A DNA stretch of 64,000 bases, taken from the NCBI RefSeq assembly GCF_024139115.2, contig NC_085141.1, positions 33,309,242 to 33,373,241 of the forward strand. The letters are read 5' to 3'. Positions 57,762 through 64,000 of the stretch are shown piece by piece. Position 1 is the first letter of the stretch. Each line of letters opens with the position of its first letter. A model generated the notes under the pieces. It saw only the letters and a list, made by a program, of their open reading frames with translations. It made no database searches and was not told the DNA's origin. This DNA is from Armigeres subalbatus (Eukaryota > Arthropoda > Insecta > Diptera > Culicidae). A program made the translations under genes and the position numbers.

Positions 57762-57846
57762 ACGTGGATTCTTTTTCGCAAATTTCATATCAATTTATCC
57801 ATTTCGAAACATGTGCTGTGCATATGCACAGCCAAGATATTTAATA

Positions 57847-60800
57847 ACTATTTCAATTTATTAATTGGGCCTAAAAGTTGAAAATAAAACGTCATTTCAT
57901 GCGTTGGCACACAAAAATTCAGCTGTATTCTTATGTTGTTAAGATGAATAAACCCCATCAACTTTTTCGATAAATGTCTACCCGCATTACGATGTATGAA
58001 GAATGACGTACCAAATGAAGACTAAACATCGGTATAGTGGCGGTGTCCAAACCAAAAAATTTTAATTTTAGAAGAACAATACTGCGCTCGAAACAAGTTT
58101 CGCGTTAGCTAGCTATAGTTTATAAATTATACTAATAGGTCTGCCATTTAAAGTTTGATTATTTTCTTAGACACTCTAACATAAACATTTTATTCACTGT
58201 TCATACAATCTGAATCAAATTTATAATGATTCTGCGTAATAGAAGCCCGGACGGTATATCGAGAGAATTACCGGCGATGCAGTCCATTACTCTGCGAAAT
58301 TCATGCGGCCGCATCGCTTGGATTGAAACTCTCCAAAAGGTTCGTCGCTGGCTGAATACCCAAGTCTTTTGTTGCTAGCAAGTTGTTCAAGAAAATTTAA
58401 TAGTTATAATACAGCGTTTGTAGCCCCAATAAACATGAGGGATAGTGCCGTTTCTCGCTTTCATTTGGATGTAAATTTATGTGTGCAACGTCGGATTATG
58501 CAAGCCGACGCACCTCGATCTCGGTACGAAACGAAACAAATGAAAGTAATCGCGTATATGATGCCTTTGCATTTGGTTGCTTGAGAAGAGAGATGTTGAA
58601 AGGATGGGAAGATGAAATCCTCCTCTTTCCAAGTTTTCTTACCCAAGTGGTAAGAAAAGCAACGAAAATACCTCAAATCGTAATTGAACTGAAACAATAC
58701 TCCCGCAAGAATTCGTTATGGTCTTGCCCGAAATTTGCATTCTCGAAAACTTTGACCCGCATCGACGACATCGTCGCCGTTGCAGCGAAAATTCCACAGT
58801 TCATACATTCTGTACGTGCGGTTCGATATTTTTCCACTCAATTCGTTTTGGGAACTTTGGCCGTGGAAACCGGCAAGAGGCGGAAAGCCGCGCAGTAATT
58901 TACATGTCACGCCCCATGTTACTAATTTTTATTGTTCCATTATTTTCCGCTTATTCCTTTGGGACGACGTCGTTGCGGTTGTCGTTGTCGTTGTCGTCGT
59001 CGCATGCCACAGACCCGGTGGAAATACACAAAAGTCAAAAGTCGCGACCAAGTTTTCCCATATATGTGCACCCGAGAGAGAAAATAGACGGCTGACGGTC
59101 GGTGCGCGCTGCGCATTCGTTCGCAACAAATTCGCACAAACTGCTCAGTAGGTTATCGTCGGAAGCATCGGGTAAACGAATCGTGGTCCGCGGATAAGCG
59201 GGCATTCCTTAGTTTGCTTTACGTACGGGATCCCAAATACCATTCGTTCTGGGAAGAATACTTTCGATAAAATGACCAATTGTCTCGGATTGGAATTGGG
59301 CAACTCGGTTGTCGGCACTTCTAAATCAACCCACGAAACGACTTGCACCGTGAGATGGTTCGTTGATTTTCTATTGCGAATGGGGCAATCATTTTGCTAC
59401 ACCATATTCATTTACCTTATCAAAACATGAGAAGAAACTTCACATTACCCACAAATGTTTCCGGAGCTGCAACGAACACTTGAATTTGAAAGATTTTTTG
59501 TTTGTCGTTTTTGCTCATATTATTTAAAATCACCACAAGTTCATGCCTAGCGAGACTAGCACAAGCCTATACTTCAACATTACACAAAGGATGTTATTAC
59601 CCTTGATGTGATAAGAACAATATTTTTTAATAACCACTTGATATTATTAGTTTTGTCAGATGGGTAGAATTTTTTAATGAAATGCGAATTTGAACACAAA
59701 TCATCATCGATTTTTATCACGCACTTATCATGAAATTCATCAATATATTGCTGGTAAATATTAGACACCACACAATATTGGCCGTTAACAGTCAGTATGC
59801 GCGATGCTAATGAATTTTCACTTTCTAAAAATTAAATTCCTTAGTAGATGTTGCTGGCCTATGCCTTGAGCATGAGAGCCTACCAATGTCCTATAGAGTT
59901 AACTCCCCAATCTCCTTCCCCTTTCAAACAGATTGCTGCTGCTGGTGCAACTCACAGTTAGTGTCAGGTAATAGTTGCGCGCGGAATACTGGAAGTTGTA
60001 TCCAACCGGCCCCTCGAGATAATCCCATTCATTCCAATAATGATCGCAATCGATCGAAGCATTTGTTGATTTTGGTTGCTTCTCGCTCAAGCTCGCGCAC
60101 AGTGGCGGGTCACCAAAGAGTAATTTAAGATCACTGACTGTGCAGGGACGTGGCTCACATTTTCGTTACGTTACAGTTTCTATACAACATTTTTAAGCTT
60201 CATATTATGGTCTCATCTGATCTGAACTTATCTCCTCCTACAAGATTCACATACCAGTCCTCAATAACAATACCAGGCTTCTGCTGTCCAATTATCTTAT
60301 TTTCCATTGGGACGCAAAAAGTTGAATTGTTCAATAATTAGTACATGATGACCACCAACTTTGAATTTTGGTCCAACAACTAAAATTCCAGTTGCATCGA
60401 ATATAAACTGTCATTTATTTAGAAGAAAAAACCTCAAGCGTCTAGAAGGTGCGGCTAAAACAGCGTCTGTTGTGTGTGTGTGCGTCATCCTCTATCCCTC
60501 ACCCAACTGGGGGTGTTGGTCAAGCAGCACTAAGAATAATTTGATCAGATCTCATGCTCCGTAATGGTGCCCTTTTTGTTACGAAGACTAGTACCACAAA
60601 AAGGATTGACATCTGAAGCAAGAAGGGTTCTTCAGGTAGTGCAGGGAGGGGGATGTACTAGTGGTTCATAACAGGTACAGCAAAACTTCACAAGGACGCC
60701 CTTATTCGTTCTAACTACTCAGGGAGTAGAAGGTCGAGCCACCGCTACTAACTAAAGCTTGAACCGGATATCTGGGACTCCCACAATATCCGCGGCAATA

Positions 60801-61582
60801 GCAGTAAACGATGCCCTGTACGTATTTAGTCTTTAATTTTATGAAATTTTTAATTGATGAAGTATAGAAAAAAATAAAGACAAAGAACTGGAACGTGCTC
60901 ACCAATAAAGTTTGTCCGCCATCACAAGAGCTTCAGTTTCGAACAGGAAGTACCAGTAATATCCAAAAAGACAGCTGTGGGATTCGTGGCTGTAGAAGTT
61001 CCAATAGATGTTAGTGTCATTGCTGCTACGTTGCTGCCGCATGCAAATGGATCCTACTTAGGAAAGATCCCAATGCGTTTTTATCGAGTATATCTTTGGT
61101 GGAAATGGGCCATCCTGAATAATATGCTCTACAAGTAAATGAAGATTCAAGATTATAAGTCATTGTAAGATATTTTCTGAACGACAACTTTCAAAGATTT
61201 GTCGTGCTGTTTAGATGCTAAAAGTACGCCAGAATGCCTCGTACATTATGAAATCAATTCAGTGTAGGAACAGTAGTGTATAATTTTAATTGGGAACAAG
61301 TATTGCCTTCACATCTAGATGAAGTCTTTTGTTTTGGTAAAAAAAGGTTATATGGGATCTGATGCATTTTTTTTCGAGGGTAACACATTTTAAACAATAA
61401 TACTAACTTAATCGTAAAATCTTCTCATTCTGGTGTTTCACAGTCAAAAATTGATAAATCACGCGGGTATCGCACATACTCTCGTGCAGACATTTTTCAA
61501 ATCTACTTAAAATTATACATCTGAGAACAAATTTATTTATTTTTTATATTATTTTTATTTTATTATATTATTTTATTTTTGC
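57847..61582. other. Long non-coding stretch, no gene recognised
   Basis: 58250-59350 and 59880-60130 are GC-richer and unlike the repeats, so they may be host single-copy DNA. Frames such as the minus-strand CDHYWNEWDYLEGPVGYNFQ (about 60000) look protein-like but I cannot tie them to a family. Simple repeats are GTCGTTGTCGTTGTCGTCG at about 58980 and GTGTGTGTGTGCG at 60471. Confidence 0.35.
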
Positions 61583-61705
61583 CTTTCTCGTATACTAAGT
61601 ATACGGTAAAGGCTATATAATCGCTCCAAAAACAAACTTTTTATAGAAGGCCCGGAGACCCATAGTGTTATGTACCAATCGACTCAGTTCGACGAATTGA
61701 GGTGA
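61583..61705 (+). repeat. Dispersed repeat head (first of two)
   Basis: GCCTTTCTCGTATACTAAGT, then GGCTATATAATCGCTCC, GGAGACCCATAGTGTTATGT and CCAATCGACTCAGTTCGACG. A diverged second copy is at 62800-62930, and the palindromic start recurs inverted at 32406. Confidence 0.7.
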
Positions 61706-61818
<113 letters not shown>

Positions 61819-61825
61819 ACAAAAC

Positions 61826-62790
61826 GACGCAAAAAATGTCACTCATTTTTCGGGCACTTATCCTCAACCGATTTGCTCGTAACAAATTGCATTCGACGCA
61901 GAATCCTTTTCCATTGTTTCCTATTGAAAATTGGCCAGGTCGGACTATGGGATCGGAAGTTATGGCCAAAATACAAATTTATACGTAAAAATCGCGTAAA
62001 AAATGTCATTCATTTTTCGGGCACTTATCCTTAACCGATTTGCTCGCAACAAATTGCATTCGACGCAGAATCCTTTCCCATTGTTTCCTATTGAAAATTG
62101 GCCAGGTCGGACTATGGGATCGGATGTTATGGCCAAAACACAAATTTATACGTAAAAATCGCGTAAAAATGTCACTCATTTTTCGGGCACTTATCCTTAA
62201 CCGATTTGCTCGCAACAAATTGCATTCGACACAGAATCCTTTCCCATTGTTTCCTATTGAAAATTGGCCAGGTCGGCGTATGGGATTGGAAGTTATGGCC
62301 AAAACAAAAATTTATACGTAAACATCGCGTACAGAATGTCACTCATTTTTCGGGCACTTATCCTCAACCGATTTGCTCGCAATAAATTGCATTCGACGCA
62401 AAATCCTTTCCCATTGTTTCCTATTGAAAATTGACCAGAGTCTGACTATGGGATCGGAAGTTATGGCCAAACTACCTTTTTTAAAAGAAAATCACAAAAA
62501 ATGTTACCTATATTTCGGACACCTAACCTTGATCGATTTACACGCAACAAGTTGCATTCGACGCAGATTCTTGTCCCATTTTTTTCCTATTGAAAAATGG
62601 CCAGTTATGGCTAAAATGCAAACTTTACGAAAAAATCGCGTAAAGAATGTCACTCATTTTAAGCATTTATTTTCAGTTTATTTGCTCGCAACAAGTTGCA
62701 TTCGACGCAGTATCCTGTCCCAATGTGTCCTATTGAACATTGGCCAGATCGAAATATGGGATCGGAAGTTAAGACCGAAACACCATTTTG
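61826..62790. repeat. 167-bp tandem satellite, about six units
   Basis: Each unit starts near ATGTCACTCATTTTTCGGGC and continues with CGATTTGCTCGCAACAAATT, CATTCGACGCAGAATCC, TTCCTATTGAAAATTGGCCA and GGGATCGGAAGTTATGGCC. Unit starts at 61836, 62003, 62169, 62336, 62501 and 62647 give periods 167, 166, 167, 165 and 146. The last two units are the most diverged. The array lies between the two dispersed-repeat heads. Confidence 0.92.
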
Positions 62791-62799
62791 CTTTTTGTC

Positions 62800-62930
62800 T
62801 ACAAAGTATACGAAAAGGCTATATGTTCGCTCCAAAACCAAACTTTTACAGAAGGCCTGAGACCCATAGTGTTATATACCAATCGACTCAGCTCGATGAA
62901 CTGAGATGATGTCTCTGTGTGTGTATGTAT
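62800..62930 (+). repeat. Dispersed repeat head (second copy)
   Basis: ACAAAGTATACGAAAAGGCT, TTCGCTCCAAAACC, GAGACCCATAGTGTTATATA and AATCGACTCAGCTCGATG correspond to 61590-61705 with differences, again followed by a short GT-rich run. Confidence 0.7.
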
Positions 62931-63495
62931 TAGAGTGGGGCGTCATGGTCATTTTTCAAATCAATGGTTTTCAAGCCATTCTGGGTCCTGAACAACTGTG
63001 CAGAATTTGGGACCGATTGGTTGCTTCCTCGCTTTCCGCATCGCGTTTGAAGTTTGTATGGAAATTAGTATGAGAGAACGTACATTTTTGCATTTCTACT
63101 ACTAAAGGCTTCAGTTCATCGTAAACCAAGTGGCACATTGCGTTAAAGTATAAACCAAAGGATGCCGAAAAACTTTGCTGAAGAAGGCATGTTGCTGGAA
63201 TGTCCACGAAAAAAGTTATAACGCTTAGAACATTGAGTATTCAAACTATATGCAAAAAAATCGTTTATTCTGCCAGCACTGCCGTACTACGTAGACCAAT
63301 AATTTAATTGAGTGTTATTTCAAAATAATTGATATTATAGGGCTTTAGAGCTAATGGGAGCTATCCGGATTCATTTCACAAAGAAAAAAATCCGACGAGA
63401 AGGAAGATGGGTTTTGTCCTTCGAGAACCATAGGTTGTCCGATAGTGCTGGCAGAAACATTGATTTCTTAATTAATTAATTGCATATTATTCGGT
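62931..63495. other. Non-coding; possibly another dispersed repeat
   Basis: Begins AGAGTGGGGCGTCATGG and CCATTCTGGGTCCTGAAC, which I associate with an abundant Aedes repeat, but there is only one copy here and no structural ends. Confidence 0.35.
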
Positions 63496-63609
63496 AACTC
63501 GGCCGTACGAAAACCATTTTTTTGTTAAATATCTTGGCTGTGCATATGCACAGCATATATGTTCGAAAATGGACAAATTGATATGAAATTTGCGAAAAAG
63601 AATCCACGT

Positions 63610-63679
63610 GTCTTGGAGGGACTCGAACCCTCAACCTCCTACTCTCTAGATAGGCGTGATAACCCCTACACAACAAGAC
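63610..63679 (-). tRNA. tRNA-like sequence in the left arm (copy 2)
   Basis: Minus strand from 63679: GTCTTGT acceptor, TGTGTAGGGGTTATCACG, CCTAT-CTAGAGA-GTAGG, GGGTTCGAGTCCC, CCAAGAC. The acceptor pairs at six of seven positions. It is the same sequence type as the two at 57.4-57.8 kb. Confidence 0.5.
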
Positions 63680-63830
63680 CACTTAAAAGGTCACGTTTGC
63701 GGAAAAGCCATCAGAATCCGAGTACCAACCTCCACCGCGGTTAGCTCTCTTTTTTGCAAATTGAATATCTTTCGGATGCTTGATTTGTCCAATCTCCACA
63801 TGTGCTTTACTATTGTATACCCACAGCCAA

Positions 63831-63882
63831 GCGAGTGCACATTGTTTGCGATCCTCTCGTTTAATAAACAATGTGCACTCGC
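63831..63882. repeat. 17-bp perfect hairpin
   Basis: GCGAGTGCACATTGTTT pairs with AAACAATGTGCACTCGC across an 18-base loop. Copy 1 has only the right-hand half of it (AAACAATATGCACTTGC). Confidence 0.75.
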
Positions 63883-64000
63883 AAATTTCATATCAATTTG
63901 TCCATTTCGAAACATATGCTGTGCATATGCACAGCCAAGATATTTAACAAAAAAATTGATTTCTTGCATATGGTTTACCCAATCAATTTTCGAAACGTAA

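Larger units (their letters stand above)
57286..57846. mobile_element. Palindromic element with a tRNA-like gene in each arm (copy 1)
   Basis: TTAAATATTTTGGCTGTGCA (57325) is mirrored by TGCACAGCCAAGATATTTAA ending near 57844. Each arm includes a terminal GCTGTGCA..TGCACAGC hairpin, TTCGAAATGGATAAATTGAT, and a tRNA-like sequence. Arms are about 150 bases around a 220-base centre. TTAA lies at both ends. A second copy at 63496-63958 shares the left flank text CGTACGAAAACCATTTTT, so the true left edge may lie near 57290. No protein is encoded. Confidence 0.75.
63496..63958. mobile_element. Palindromic tRNA-bearing element (copy 2)
   Basis: TTAAATATCTTGGCTGTGCA near 63524 is mirrored by TGCACAGCCAAGATATTTAA ending near 63948. 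The left arm carries the tRNA-like sequence (63610-63679); the right arm is shortened and lacks it. A 17-pair hairpin (63831-63882) follows the centre. The interior is otherwise colinear with 57316-57846 (CCATCAGAATCCGAGTACC, ACCTCCACCGCGGTTAGCTC). Confidence 0.75.

Noticed and set aside
59886..61060. Possible lectin-like or secreted-protein exons on the minus strand
   Set aside because: Short frames with some Cys and aromatic residues but no family signature or convincing splice structure.

Overview
The window reads as nuclear DNA of an Aedes-type mosquito. A complete tRNA-derived SINE at 42931-43220 matches what I remember of the Feilai family. A 4.5 kb Jockey-clade LINE resembling the Juan elements and many miniature inverted-repeat elements fit the same origin. 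This is recognition from memory, not a database result. I see no intact host protein-coding gene. The only clear host-gene sequence is a processed pseudogene of ribosomal protein L9 (16537-17062, minus strand). The rest is repeat debris separated by AT-rich non-coding DNA, as in an intergenic region or a very large intron.

Layout. 1-4.4 kb: a 5'-truncated RTE-like LINE (1005-2606) and a terminal-inverted-repeat element (3567-4369). 4.7-6.5 kb: a minus-strand retroelement with a 23-bp target duplication. 6.7-12.25 kb: a hAT-type element with an 8-bp duplication, split by the Jockey LINE (6809-11340), which has its own 13-bp duplication. 14.5-19.6 kb: MITEs, minisatellites, the L9 pseudogene, and a SINE whose tRNA head is split by a TAA-flanked element. 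20.6-22.6 and 37.7-41.6 kb: two copies of a hAT-like element filled with a degenerate 15-bp minisatellite that reverses orientation inside the element. 23.2-24.0 and 30.7-32.1 kb: two satellite arrays, each made of forward units followed by inverted units. 26.9-28.1 kb: a LINE reverse-transcriptase remnant carrying a 186-bp LINE tail. 28.7-36.3 kb: TA- and TAA-flanked elements, some nested. 42.3-43.2 kb: a TA-flanked element and the SINE. 47-53.6 kb: four pieces of RTE-like LINE, including one copy inserted head-to-tail reversed into an older relative. 54-55 kb: a Jockey-like remnant. 57.3 and 63.5 kb: two copies of a palindromic element carrying tRNA-like sequences in its arms. 61.6-62.9 kb: a 167-bp satellite.

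Nothing here forms a working gene set. The value of the region is its insertion record: at least eight insertions can be bounded by target duplications. Two architectures stand out: long inverted satellite or minisatellite arms, and elements whose terminal motif is repeated inside the element.
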